Positions 24,363 through 33,270 of a stretch of DNA of 35,858 nt are shown piece after piece; within the stretch, counting starts at the first letter, position 1; each line of letters starts with the position of its first letter. The DNA is from Lachnocurva sp045579705 (GTDB lineage: Bacteria; Bacillota; Clostridia; Lachnospirales; Lachnospiraceae). The translations under genes were made by a program, and so were the position numbers. A model generated the notes under the pieces. It had not been told where the DNA came from, did no database searches, and saw only the letters and a list, made by a program, of their open reading frames with translations. The stretch is taken from assembly GCA_045579705.1 (NCBI GenBank), contig JAZNMP010000025.1, forward strand, positions 1-35,858. Direction: 5' to 3'.

Positions 24363-27300
24363 TCAGATTCGCTCTACTGAGAGAGTTACAGCCTCGTTAT
24401 TAATGTTCCATTCTTTCTGATATCCCTTTAATCCACCCTTCGTAATTTCATTTGCAAGTACTTCGCCTGCGATGAAATCACCTTTTTTCTCAAAGATTTC
24501 TGCAATCTTATCTGTACCTTCGTAGTAAACATGGATTCTATCCATAACTTCGAAGTCAGCTTCCTTACGCATAGTCTGAATCTTAGAGATAAGTTCTCTA
24601 GCGAAACCTTCCTCGAGAAGTTCTTCTGTAAGGTTAGTATCGAGAACTACAGTTACATCTCCATCAGCTGCAGCCTGGAATCCTTCCATCTGTGAAATCT
24701 GGATGAGAAGGTCTTCCTCAGCGAGTTCGATAGACTCGTCTACTTCTGGAAGACGTAGAACTCCGTTTGCTTTGAGTTCTCCATACGCCTTATTTCCATC
24801 GATTTCAGCGAGTGCTCCTCTAATCTTTCCGAGGAACTTGCCGTACTTAGGACCTACTGTTGGCAGGTTTGGCTTGAACTCATATGTAGTATAAGCTGTA
24901 AGGTCATCTTTCAGCTCTACTTCCTTTACATTAAGCTCGTCTTTAACGATATCTGTGTAGTACTCAGAAAGATTTCTAGGAGTCTTTACAAACATCTTTG
25001 CAAGTGGCTGACGGTTCTTTATCTTTGAATCATTTCTAGCAGCACGACCGAGAACCACTACCTTAAGTACTGCTCCCATTTCTGCTTCGAGGTCTGCATC
25101 AATCCAATCTTCATTTGCAACCGGATAGTCACAAAGGTGGATTGATTCAGGCTGAGATGCATCGATTGAGCATACCAGGTTCTGATAAATCTGCTCTGTC
25201 ATGAATGGAATCATCGGAGCTGCTGCCTTTGAAATAGTAACGAGAGATGTGTACAGAGTCATGTAAGCATTAATCTTGTCCTGCTCCATTCCCTTTGCCC
25301 AGAATCTCTCACGGCTACGACGAACATACCAGTTTGAAAGATCATCTACGAAGCTCTCTAAAACTTTTGCTGCTTCAGGAATCTTGTATTCGCCGAGGAA
25401 TTTATCTGTATCCTTTACAGCTGAGTTCAATCTTGAGAGAGCCCATTTATCCATAACACCTAGAGTGTTGTAATCAAGTGTGTACTTTGTAGCATCGAAT
25501 TCATCGATATTTGCATAAAGTACGAAGAATGCGTATGTGTTCCAAAGTGTTCCGAGGAACTTTCTCTGTCCTTCTACTACAGCCTTGTCATGGAATTTGT
25601 TTGGAAGCCATGGCTGTGAATTTGTGTAGAAGTACCATCTGATAGCATCTGCACCAAACTGTGTAAGTGCATCGAATGGGTCTACTGCATTTCCTTTTGA
25701 CTTAGACATCTTCTGTCCATTTGCATCCTGAACATGACCGAGTACGATTACGTTCTCATAAGGAGCTTTGTTGAAGAGGATAGTTGACTCAGCCATAAGT
25801 GAGTAGAACCAACCTCTAGTCTGATCAACAGCTTCTGAGATGAACTTAGCAGGGAACTGCTGTTCAAACTTATCCTTGTTCTCGAATGGATAATGATGCT
25901 GTGCATATGGCATAGCTCCTGAGTCAAACCAGCAGTCTAATACTTCTGGTACTCTATGCATAGTCTTTCCACAGTGAGGACAAGCATATGTGAAATCATC
26001 GATATAAGGTCTGTGAAGTTCTACTGTAAGAGCATCTTCGCGACCTGTTTTTTCCTTAAGTTCTGCACGTGAGCCGATTACTTCCTGATGTCCGCAATCT
26101 TCACATTCCCAGACGTTAAGTGGTGTACCCCAATAACGGTTTCTGGAGACACCCCAGTCCTGTACATTCTCAAGCCAGTTACCGAAACGTCCAGCACCGA
26201 TAGATTCTGGAATCCAGTTTACTGTATTGTTGTTCTTGATCAAATCATCTTTAACTTCTGTCATCTTGATGAACCATGATGAACGAGCATAGTAGATAAG
26301 AGGTGTATCACATCTCCAGCAATGTGGATACTCATGCTCAAACTTAGGTGCATCAAAGAGAAGTTTTCTAGCTGAGAGGTCTTTTAAAACTTCTGGGTCA
26401 GCTTTTTTCACAAAGAGACCTGCAAAAGGAGTCTCCTCTGAAAGTTCACCCTTCTCTGTTACGAACTGAACTACAGGAAGGTTGTACTTCTTTCCTACTC
26501 TATTATCATCCTCACCAAATGCAGGAGCGATATGAACGATACCAGTACCATCTGACATAGTTACATAATCATCTGCTACAACGAAGTGAGCCTTACGTCT
26601 CTGCTTCTCAGCTTCTTTAGCTGTGCACTCGTAAAGTGCTTCGTACTCTTTACCTTCGAGGTCAATACCCTTATATGTCTCGAGTACTTCATAAGCCTGC
26701 TCGTCTTCCTCAGTCTTTAACTTTCCGAGAACTTTGTCTGCGAGAGCTTCAGCCATATAGTAAGTAAGTCCATCACAAGCCTTTGCCTTGATATATGTAT
26801 CTGATGGATTTACACAAAGTGCTACGTTTGATGGAAGTGTCCATGGAGTTGTAGTCCAAGCGAGGAGGTATGCATCCTCTCCCTTTACCTTGAAACGAAC
26901 AACTGCAGATTTTTCCTTTACAGTCTTATAGCCCTGAGCTACTTCCTGTGCAGAAAGAGGTGTTCCACATCTAGGGCAGTAAGGTACTACCTTATGACCC
27001 TTATAAAGGAGGTTTTTGTCCCAAATCTGCTTAAGTCCCCACCACTCTGATTCAATGAAATTATCATTATAAGTGATATATGGGTTCTCCATATCAGCCC
27101 AGAAACCAACCATGTCGGAAAAATCTTCCCACATGCCCTTATATTTCCACACTGATTCTCTACACTTCTTAATAAATGGTTCCATCCCATATTCTTCGAT
27201 CTGTTCCTTGCCATCGAGGCCGAGAAGCTTCTCAACTTCGAGCTCTACAGGAAGACCGTGTGTATCCCAACCAGCTTTTCTAGGAACATAATGTCCCTTC

Positions 27301-27521
27301 ATAGCCTGGTATCTTGGAATCATATCCTTGATAACACGTGTAAGCACATGTCCGATGTGTGGCTTACCGTTAGCAGTAGGTGGTCCATCATAGAAAGTAT
27401 ATGTCTCACACTGCTTTCTCTGCTCCATACTCTTCTTAAAAGTATCGTTTTGTTTCCAGAAGTCGATGACTTCCTTCTCACGATCTACAAAATTTAGATC
27501 TGTGGAAACTTTTTTATACAT
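24363..27521 (-). CDS. ileS: Isoleucyl-tRNA synthetase
   Basis: A 1052-residue class Ia synthetase that charges tRNA-Ile. The HIGH motif is at residues 55-58 (KPHIGHVL), the editing domain contains LAWTTTPWTLPSN, a CPRCG zinc-ribbon pair lies near 185, and KMSKSKG is near residue 600. The length and motif forms resemble the eukaryote-like IleRS2 group more than the 920-residue B. subtilis type; that group is often tolerant of mupirocin. AGGAGG lies 6 bp before the ATG. Only 51 bp separate it from the chromate-transporter gene upstream, too short for the T-box leader common before firmicute ileS genes. Confidence 0.95.
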   Translation of the reverse strand: MYKKVSTDLNFVDREKEVIDFWKQNDTFKKSMEQRKQCETYTFYDGPPTANGKPHIGHVLTRVIKDMIPRYQAMKGHYVPRKAGWDTHGLPVELEVEKLLGLDGKEQIEEYGMEPFIKKCRESVWKYKGMWEDFSDMVGFWADMENPYITYNDNFIESEWWGLKQIWDKNLLYKGHKVVPYCPRCGTPLSAQEVAQGYKTVKEKSAVVRFKVKGEDAYLLAWTTTPWTLPSNVALCVNPSDTYIKAKACDGLTYYMAEALADKVLGKLKTEEDEQAYEVLETYKGIDLEGKEYEALYECTAKEAEKQRRKAHFVVADDYVTMSDGTGIVHIAPAFGEDDNRVGKKYNLPVVQFVTEKGELSEETPFAGLFVKKADPEVLKDLSARKLLFDAPKFEHEYPHCWRCDTPLIYYARSSWFIKMTEVKDDLIKNNNTVNWIPESIGAGRFGNWLENVQDWGVSRNRYWGTPLNVWECEDCGHQEVIGSRAELKEKTGREDALTVELHRPYIDDFTYACPHCGKTMHRVPEVLDCWFDSGAMPYAQHHYPFENKDKFEQQFPAKFISEAVDQTRGWFYSLMAESTILFNKAPYENVIVLGHVQDANGQKMSKSKGNAVDPFDALTQFGADAIRWYFYTNSQPWLPNKFHDKAVVEGQRKFLGTLWNTYAFFVLYANIDEFDATKYTLDYNTLGVMDKWALSRLNSAVKDTDKFLGEYKIPEAAKVLESFVDDLSNWYVRRSRERFWAKGMEQDKINAYMTLYTSLVTISKAAAPMIPFMTEQIYQNLVCSIDASQPESIHLCDYPVANEDWIDADLEAEMGAVLKVVVLGRAARNDSKIKNRQPLAKMFVKTPRNLSEYYTDIVKDELNVKEVELKDDLTAYTTYEFKPNLPTVGPKYGKFLGKIRGALAEIDGNKAYGELKANGVLRLPEVDESIELAEEDLLIQISQMEGFQAAADGDVTVVLDTNLTEELLEEGFARELISKIQTMRKEADFEVMDRIHVYYEGTDKIAEIFEKKGDFIAGEVLANEITKGGLKGYQKEWNINNEAVTLSVERI

Positions 27522-27572
27522 ACAAAACCTCCTGATTTTTCATAATCATTAAAATAATAGTATATCATCAAT

Positions 27573-28178
27573 CTACATTGCCGACATATGTAAGATTATA
27601 CCAACTATTCCTGATGCAGCGATGAATATAATCGGATGCAATTTTTTCGTCGCAGGAATAAATCTAGAACATATCAGCACGACCAGTGCGAGTGCGAAGC
27701 TCGCATAGTTCCACTTTGCTTTACTAAACTCATAAATCGAGTTTATCTGGAAGAACGAAAAAAGTACTATCAAAAATCCAGCTGAAGTAATCATAGCGAC
27801 CGATGCTGCCCTCAACCCGTACAAGGCTGCATTAACATATTTGTTATCGCGGAATTTCTCAAGTGCTTTCGCGATGAGAAGAATCACTATGACTGACGGC
27901 AGCACTAAGGCTGTCGTCGAAATGAGTGCACCCAGAATACCTCCTAATATTCCAAAGTGCTTGATACCTACGGTGTAGCCTACATAAGTAGCCATGTTTA
28001 CTCCCATAGGTCCCGGTGTACTCTGTGAAATCGCTAGCATGTCGGCGAGTTCTCCAGAAGTATACCATCCAGTTTTTTGCGAAATATCCTGTAAGAATGG
28101 GACAGTCGCCATTCCACCACCTATCGCAAACAGACCAGCCTTAAAGAATTCATAGAATAAACGAAGGTAAACTATCAT
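27573..28178 (-). CDS. Chromate transporter family protein, second half-transporter
   Basis: A 201-residue membrane protein of the CHR family (short-chain type). It contains the signature FKAGLFAIGGGMATVPFLQ and a central SQSTPGPMGVNMATYVGY segment, with about six spans. Short CHR proteins work as pairs of opposite membrane topology; the partner is the gene immediately upstream, which overlaps it by 4 bp. Substrate is uncertain: some members export chromate or take up sulfate, many are untested. Confidence 0.9.
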   Translation of the reverse strand: MIVYLRLFYEFFKAGLFAIGGGMATVPFLQDISQKTGWYTSGELADMLAISQSTPGPMGVNMATYVGYTVGIKHFGILGGILGALISTTALVLPSVIVILLIAKALEKFRDNKYVNAALYGLRAASVAMITSAGFLIVLFSFFQINSIYEFSKAKWNYASFALALVVLICSRFIPATKKLHPIIFIAASGIVGIILHMSAM

Positions 28179-28759
28179 CTGTCCACCTCGCTTTCTGATA
28201 CACTCTTTCTTCCTTTAATAATAAGACCAGCTAGCGCTGCGAGTATAACCATGAGAACCGGTGACGCATCGAAAACTATCGAAGCGAGTACTATCAATAT
28301 GTACATGGCAAAAGTGATTCGATCAACGATTGCATTTTTCCACATTTTAATAACTGCATTAAATATGAGAACACAGACGCAAATTCGAATCCCTGCTAAA
28401 GCGTCCTGAACTACGGTTAGATGTGCGAAATTCTTTACCAATGATGCCACTAGCAAGATGATCAGGAATGAAGGGCAAACCACACCAACTGTTCCAGCTA
28501 TCGCTCCAGCATTTCCACGAATCTTTCGTCCCGTAAAAGTCGCTGTATTAACAGCAATTACACCTGGAGTACACTGACCTAGTGCGAAATAGTCCATAAT
28601 TTCTTCCTGGGTAACCCATCCTGCGTTGTCCACAACTTCCCTTTCTATAATAGGAAGCATGGCATAGCCACCACCAAAAGTCATGATTCCGACTTTAAAG
28701 AATACTCTAAAGATATTCCATAAACTTGGTTGTAATCTTTCTTTCCTTATAATAATCAC
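28175..28759 (-). CDS. Chromate transporter family protein, first half-transporter
   Basis: A 194-residue CHR-family membrane protein with FFKVGIMTFGGGYAMLPII and ALGQCTPGVIAVNTATF. It is paired with the downstream gene through a 4-bp overlap. The start is odd. The first GTG (28759) lies directly inside the only ribosome binding site (AAGGAG), so initiation may use the next codons (ATT, ATA). No in-frame ATG lies nearby. A promoter TTGAGT-17-TATAGT (28812 to 28784) drives it away from the ABC operon on the other strand. Confidence 0.88.
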   Translation of the reverse strand: MIIIRKERLQPSLWNIFRVFFKVGIMTFGGGYAMLPIIEREVVDNAGWVTQEEIMDYFALGQCTPGVIAVNTATFTGRKIRGNAGAIAGTVGVVCPSFLIILLVASLVKNFAHLTVVQDALAGIRICVCVLIFNAVIKMWKNAIVDRITFAMYILIVLASIVFDASPVLMVILAALAGLIIKGRKSVSESEVDR

Positions 28760-28783
28760 TCCTTAAACTTTACACATCTCAAA

Positions 28784-28812
28784 ACTATACAACATTTAAA
28801 TCAAAAACTCAA
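28784..28812 (-). promoter_or_regulatory. Promoter of the CHR transporter pair
   Basis: On the minus strand a -35 TTGAGT (28807-28812) and a -10 TATAGT (28784-28789) have exactly 17 bp between them. The transcript probably includes both CHR genes and ileS, and possibly glgP, since the gaps are 51 and 59 bp with no clear terminator. Confidence 0.6.
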
Positions 28813-28866
28813 CGAAGGCGCCAGATAAATTGATAAAATTCAGTTTTAATTTTTTCCATAAAAGTT

Positions 28867-28903
28867 TATAATCTTTTTAGAAACCGCAAATTTTATAAAG
28901 GGG
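28867..28903 (+). promoter_or_regulatory. Promoter -10 and ribosome binding site of the ABC operon
   Basis: A consensus TATAAT (28867-28872) precedes the ribosome binding site AAGGGGG (28897-28903) and the ATG at 28911. The matching -35 is poor (TTTTAA near 28844-28849), which suggests help from a regulator. It is divergent from the CHR promoter in a 151-bp region. Confidence 0.55.
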
Positions 28904-28910
28904 GATTTTT

Positions 28911-29825
28911 ATGAAAAAACACAAGAAACTCATAATCACTGTCATAGTACTCCTGGCACTGATCATCATAGGGTTAGTCGTGTGCGGAATACTTAAGAAG
29001 AAATCAGATTCAGCACAAAGGATCGATTTCGGCGACGAATCTGTAATCGCAACATCTAATTATTACCCAGGAATAATCGAACCAGAACAGAAATACGACA
29101 TAAATCTGGACTCAGAGAGAACTATTGAATCCATCAACGTAAAGGTTGGAGACAAAGTCACAGCTGGACAGACTCTTTTTACATATCAGAGCAAAGACTA
29201 TTCACTTCAGATACAGCAGGCGAAACTGGAAGTCGAAGGCATCGACGCTTCGATAAAAAATACCCAGGAACAGATAGCTGCCTTGAATCAGGAAAAAGCC
29301 TCTGCTTCTACAGAGATGAAGCTCCAGTACGAATCACAGATTCAGGATTTAAATGCTGAATTAAAGCAGTCCGAACTTCAGAAACAAACTAAATCTGCAG
29401 AAATCGATTCCCTTAATAAGAAAGTAGCATCTTCACAGGTCACTTCTCCTATCGACGGAACTGTTTCCTCTGTAAACTCAAACCAGAATAGTGGCGGACC
29501 TTTTATCACTCTACTTTCAAGCGGAAGTTTCAGAATCAAAGCAAACGTAGATGAGCTAAATATCGCTTCTATTCAGGAAGGCATGAAGGCAACTATAAAG
29601 ACCAGAGTCGATGACAAAACCTATTCAGGAAAGATCACAAAGATTGAGACAAAGAACACTGTAAAGGAAAACCCATCTAATGATTATGAAGGTGGCGAAG
29701 GTTCTAACGAAAACTCTGCTTCTAAATATTATTTCTACGTTTCTATCGACAATCCTGAAGGACTTCTCATCGGACAGCATGTCTATGTAGAACCTGATAT
29801 GAACATGACGGAGGAAGGCGAATGA
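28911..29825 (+). CDS. Membrane fusion (MacA/HlyD-like) adaptor, first copy
   Basis: A 304-residue periplasmic-adaptor-type protein. One N-terminal span (residues 7-28) anchors it. Residues 70-105 and 180-205 form the split biotinyl-lipoyl domain (VKVGDKVTAGQTLFTY and VTSPIDGTVSSVNS). A coiled-coil hairpin (106-178) rich in Gln, Glu and Lys lies between, and a beta-barrel domain follows. In Gram-positives such adaptors link an ABC pump to the cell wall side. Its stop overlaps the ATPase start in an ATGA. First gene of a four-gene operon. Confidence 0.9.
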   Translation: MKKHKKLIITVIVLLALIIIGLVVCGILKKKSDSAQRIDFGDESVIATSNYYPGIIEPEQKYDINLDSERTIESINVKVGDKVTAGQTLFTYQSKDYSLQIQQAKLEVEGIDASIKNTQEQIAALNQEKASASTEMKLQYESQIQDLNAELKQSELQKQTKSAEIDSLNKKVASSQVTSPIDGTVSSVNSNQNSGGPFITLLSSGSFRIKANVDELNIASIQEGMKATIKTRVDDKTYSGKITKIETKNTVKENPSNDYEGGEGSNENSASKYYFYVSIDNPEGLLIGQHVYVEPDMNMTEEGE

Positions 29826-30508
29826 TAGAACTATCTCATATTTATAAGAGTTATCAGGTAGATACTGAGCCGGTTCCTATCCTAAACGATATTTCACTTT
29901 CAATCCCTGACAATGAATATCTATCAATTATGGGGCCTAGTGGTTCAGGTAAATCTACCTTAATGAATATAATCGGATGTCTCGATACTCCTACCGATGG
30001 AACTTATACCCTGGATGGAGTAAACATCCTCGAGCAAAGCGATAATAAGCTCGCAGAAATTCGAGCTCACAAGATTGGTTTCGTATTCCAGAACTTCGAA
30101 CTTCTAAATACTGAGACTGCTCTTTCAAATGTAATGTTGCCGCTGTCTTACACTAAAGTTCCTAGAGCCGAAAGACGTGAGCTTGCAGAGGCCGCGCTCG
30201 AACGTGTAGGGCTGAAAGACAGGTTGAAGCATCTGCCAACACAGCTGTCTGGTGGTCAAAAGCAGCGTGTTGCTATTGCCAGAGCACTTATAAATAAACC
30301 TACTCTTCTACTCGCTGACGAACCGACTGGTGCGCTCGACCAGAAATCCGGACATGAGATTATGAAGCTTTTTTCAGAACTACATGAATCCGGTATCACT
30401 ATCGTTATGATCACTCATGATGCAAACGTCGCTTCAAATGCGGATCGTATCATCCGTATCGTAGATGGCCGTATCTATGAAGGGACTAGCGAGGAGGTTT
30501 CAGTATGA
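29822..30508 (+). CDS. ABC transporter ATPase (MacB/LolD type)
   Basis: A 228-residue cytoplasmic ATPase. Walker A is GPSGSGKST (38-46), the Q loop is FVFQNFELL, the signature is LSGGQKQR (near 142), Walker B is LLLADEPTGALD, and the switch His is in MITHDANVA. It groups with MacB/LolD-type ATPases that power type VII ABC mechanotransmission pumps. It overlaps both neighbours by 4 bp, so the proteins should be made in balanced amounts. Confidence 0.95.
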   Translation: MIELSHIYKSYQVDTEPVPILNDISLSIPDNEYLSIMGPSGSGKSTLMNIIGCLDTPTDGTYTLDGVNILEQSDNKLAEIRAHKIGFVFQNFELLNTETALSNVMLPLSYTKVPRAERRELAEAALERVGLKDRLKHLPTQLSGGQKQRVAIARALINKPTLLLADEPTGALDQKSGHEIMKLFSELHESGITIVMITHDANVASNADRIIRIVDGRIYEGTSEEVSV

Positions 30509-31776
30509 AGAATTTCGCAAAGAAGCATAAGAAACTACTGATCTTTCTCATTATATTAGGCGTAATCGTAATAGGCCTCATAATCTTCGGTATTAAGCTT
30601 CATATAAAGAACAGCATGGCTTACGTACAGAAAGTCGAAGATCTGTCACAACCTGTTGAATACCTGTCTTCAGGTTCTATCGATGCTAATGTAACAAACG
30701 AAGATTCACAGGTCATCCAAATCGAAGACGGGAAGACGGTATCCGAAGTTTATGTCAAAGTTGGCGACAAAGTAGAACCTGGAACGAAGCTTTTTTCCTA
30801 TGACACTACTTCACTTCAAAACGAGGCTTCATCAGAACAGGCTTATCTCGAAGCTGCGCAGAAACAGCTTGAGATAAAGAAAGATCTACAAAGCTACTAC
30901 GAGAAACTAACTCCTATTCCAGAATCTACTCCATCTGATACAGATTCAAGCCCCGATTCTTTGGGCGACTACGATGATGACGCCTCAGACGACAGCGAAT
31001 CAGGCGAAAGCGAATCTGGCCTCGAGAATCGTGAAGGAATGACAGCTCAGGAGAAAAAGGATGCACTGAAGAAAGTAAACGAAGATATTAAAGAACTTAC
31101 TCAGACCATCAACACTACAAAGATTGAAATCGAAAGTTTGAAACAGAAGATTTCCGATTCAAACGTAATCGCTCTCGTTTCAGGCAAAGTTAAATCCGTC
31201 GGTGACAAGGACAAACCTCAGAATACAGGAACGCCTTTTTTAACCATCGGATCGGACACTGGAGTAGTTATCACTGGATACTTAAACGAATTCAAGCAGA
31301 GAGATTTACACGTCGGCGATATGCTCAACGTCACAAACTACATGAATGGTAATTCAGCTACAGCCAAAATCACATCCATTTCGGACTATCCTACTCAGAA
31401 CTACGAAATGACTGAGCAGCGCAACCTATCATTCTACGAGTTTCGTGCTTATATCGAAGAGGCCGAAGGTTTCAATCCGGATGACGGTGTTTCAGTAACA
31501 CCATCCACAGGCGATAATGGCTCCATCTGCATCGACAACATGTATATCCGCTCCGATAACAAAGGTTTCTACTGCATGAAACGCGGAAAGGACAAACACC
31601 TAACAAAAGCTTACTTAGACATCCTGCGTGTGCCTTCCAACAACTGCTCAATCATCAAGTCAGGGCTCAAACCTACTGACTATATTGCTTTCCCATACGG
31701 GAAGAAAGCGCATGCAGGAAACAAGACCACAACCAAACACCACTTCTCTCTTTCAGAGATGCTCGGTTACTTATAG
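30505..31776 (+). CDS. Membrane fusion (HlyD-like) adaptor, second copy
   Basis: A 423-residue adaptor with an N-terminal span (residues 10-30). The first lipoyl half contains VYVKVGDKVEPGTKLFSYDT. A long helical hairpin follows, interrupted by an acidic low-complexity insert rich in Asp, Ser and Glu (about residues 130-175). The second lipoyl half contains ALVSGKVKSVGDKD, and a barrel domain follows. It is unlike the first adaptor in length and insert, so the pump probably uses two different adaptors. Its stop (TAG, 31774-31776) directly abuts the permease reading frame. Confidence 0.88.
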   Translation: MKNFAKKHKKLLIFLIILGVIVIGLIIFGIKLHIKNSMAYVQKVEDLSQPVEYLSSGSIDANVTNEDSQVIQIEDGKTVSEVYVKVGDKVEPGTKLFSYDTTSLQNEASSEQAYLEAAQKQLEIKKDLQSYYEKLTPIPESTPSDTDSSPDSLGDYDDDASDDSESGESESGLENREGMTAQEKKDALKKVNEDIKELTQTINTTKIEIESLKQKISDSNVIALVSGKVKSVGDKDKPQNTGTPFLTIGSDTGVVITGYLNEFKQRDLHVGDMLNVTNYMNGNSATAKITSISDYPTQNYEMTEQRNLSFYEFRAYIEEAEGFNPDDGVSVTPSTGDNGSICIDNMYIRSDNKGFYCMKRGKDKHLTKAYLDILRVPSNNCSIIKSGLKPTDYIAFPYGKKAHAGNKTTTKHHFSLSEMLGYL

Positions 31777-31791
31777 ATGATTGGAGGACAT

Positions 31792-33051
31792 ATGATAGAA
31801 AATCTCGAAGAAGCATTAAAGGGAATCTTTTCCCACAAGATGCGTTCATTCCTAACCATGTTAGGAGTTATAATCGGAATCGCTGCTATCCTCGCAATCG
31901 TTTCAATAGTTGAGGGTACATCGCGAAAGTTACAGAAGAATTTGATTGGAGCTGGAAATAACGTCACCGTCATTTCCCTCCAGCAAGACTCAAACGACAA
32001 CGAAGCCTATTACGGAGAAGAAACTACACCTACTAAAGCGCCTCTCGATAAAAGCGTCATAAAACAGATAAAAAGCATTAGTGGCGTTAATGGGGTAAGT
32101 ATTTTTTCAAAGATTTCCGAATACATGCAAGTAACCTACCGCGGCGAAGGTTCCAGCTACGAAAACCAGATATTCGGAGTCGACGACAAATACTTCAACA
32201 CGATGCAGTTCAAGCTCAAAGAAGGTCGAAATTTCACAAAAGAGGAGTACAAAACTCCTTCAAAAGTTTGTGTTATTTCAAAGAGCGTTTCAGAGCTTCT
32301 CTTCGAAGGAACTGAGCCAGTTGGAAAGATTCTCGATATAAAAGGTGAACCTTATACTATTGTCGGCGTCGTTCAGAGTGCAACCAGCTCAAACGCAAAA
32401 GAATACGAAAATGAGAACGACTACTACTCGGACCAGAATATCTACAACGATTTCTGCGTTTACGTACCACGTTCCAGCTTTCCTATTATAGCCGGTTTCG
32501 ACACCGCCGAAGAAGTAGCAGTTTCTGTTGTCGATACAGAACAGATGAAGGCCATCGGCCAGCAGGCTTCAGACATCCTGAACGCTACGCCTTTACCACA
32601 GAACTACAAATACAAGGCAGGAATTACAGACGAATCTGAAAACTCATTAAAGACATTAACCACAGCAATCACTGCTATGCTAGTTTCTATAGCTTCACTA
32701 TCGTTATTAGTTGGAGGTATTGGCGTTATGAACATCATGCTAGTTTCAGTAACCGAGAGAACTTCAGAAATCGGTTTAAAGAAGGCGCTCGGCGCAAAAA
32801 GACGTGACATCCTCGTACAATTCCTCACAGAATCAGCTGTGCTAACAGGCGTAGGTGGTTTAATAGGAATTATCGTGGGAATCCTGCTGGCAAAGATTAT
32901 TTCAATAGTGGTATCACTTGAATTTGCTATCTCACCTCAGTGGGTAGTGATTTCAATAGCCTTCTCACTTCTCATAGGAATCTTCTTCGGAGTAATGCCT
33001 GCAAACAAGGCTGCGAAGCTGAATCCTATTGATGCACTAAGAAGAGAGTAG
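31792..33051 (+). CDS. MacB-type ABC permease
   Basis: A 419-residue permease with MacB_PCD and FtsX domains: one N-terminal span (about 17-40), a large extracellular domain (about 45-280), then three C-terminal spans (about 285-405) with SVTERTSEIGLKKALGAKRRD between the first two. The ATG at 31792 is chosen over one at 31777 because GGAGG lies 5 bp before it and the sequence MIENLEEALKGIFSHKMRS is the usual family start. With the ATPase and two adaptors it forms a MacAB-like exporter, perhaps for peptides or drugs. Element G begins right after the stop codon. Confidence 0.92.
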   Translation: MIENLEEALKGIFSHKMRSFLTMLGVIIGIAAILAIVSIVEGTSRKLQKNLIGAGNNVTVISLQQDSNDNEAYYGEETTPTKAPLDKSVIKQIKSISGVNGVSIFSKISEYMQVTYRGEGSSYENQIFGVDDKYFNTMQFKLKEGRNFTKEEYKTPSKVCVISKSVSELLFEGTEPVGKILDIKGEPYTIVGVVQSATSSNAKEYENENDYYSDQNIYNDFCVYVPRSSFPIIAGFDTAEEVAVSVVDTEQMKAIGQQASDILNATPLPQNYKYKAGITDESENSLKTLTTAITAMLVSIASLSLLVGGIGVMNIMLVSVTERTSEIGLKKALGAKRRDILVQFLTESAVLTGVGGLIGIIVGILLAKIISIVVSLEFAISPQWVVISIAFSLLIGIFFGVMPANKAAKLNPIDALRRE

Positions 33052-33214
33052 CTTGGTGTGTGCGTTGTAATTTATAGTTTTGCTTTATTAGCGCCGATCA
33101 GCGGTTTGAAACATTGTTTTTGTTTCTAGAAACGAAACAAAAACGATGTTTCACCGGCTCGGCGCTATTTCTATGCAATTAATTCAAAATTAAACGCTCG
33201 CAAGCTCGCTACTG
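33052..33214. repeat. Island 3, element G with 77-nt stem-loop
   Basis: Second full copy of the element at 11338-11502. The stem-loop core is 33090-33166, with outer arms AGCGCCGA/TCGGCGCT perfect here and about 29 base pairs in total. It starts at the first base after the permease stop codon. The stretch 33101-33166, covering most of the stem and the loop, is identical to the island 2 copy, whereas the flanks differ at several places. This suggests recent spread or selection on the fold. Confidence 0.87.
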
Positions 33215-33270
33215 AAGCTACGAGAACCTTAATTTAATGGTTTTATAGGTAATTTCCAATTTTCAAAGCA

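Noticed and set aside
27522..27572. T-box leader before ileS
   Set aside because: Only 51 bp, no antiterminator or specifier structure.
33052..33214. Element G as a simple Rho-independent terminator
   Set aside because: Neither strand has a run of T after the stem, and the second copy at 11338-11502 does not follow a plus-strand gene.
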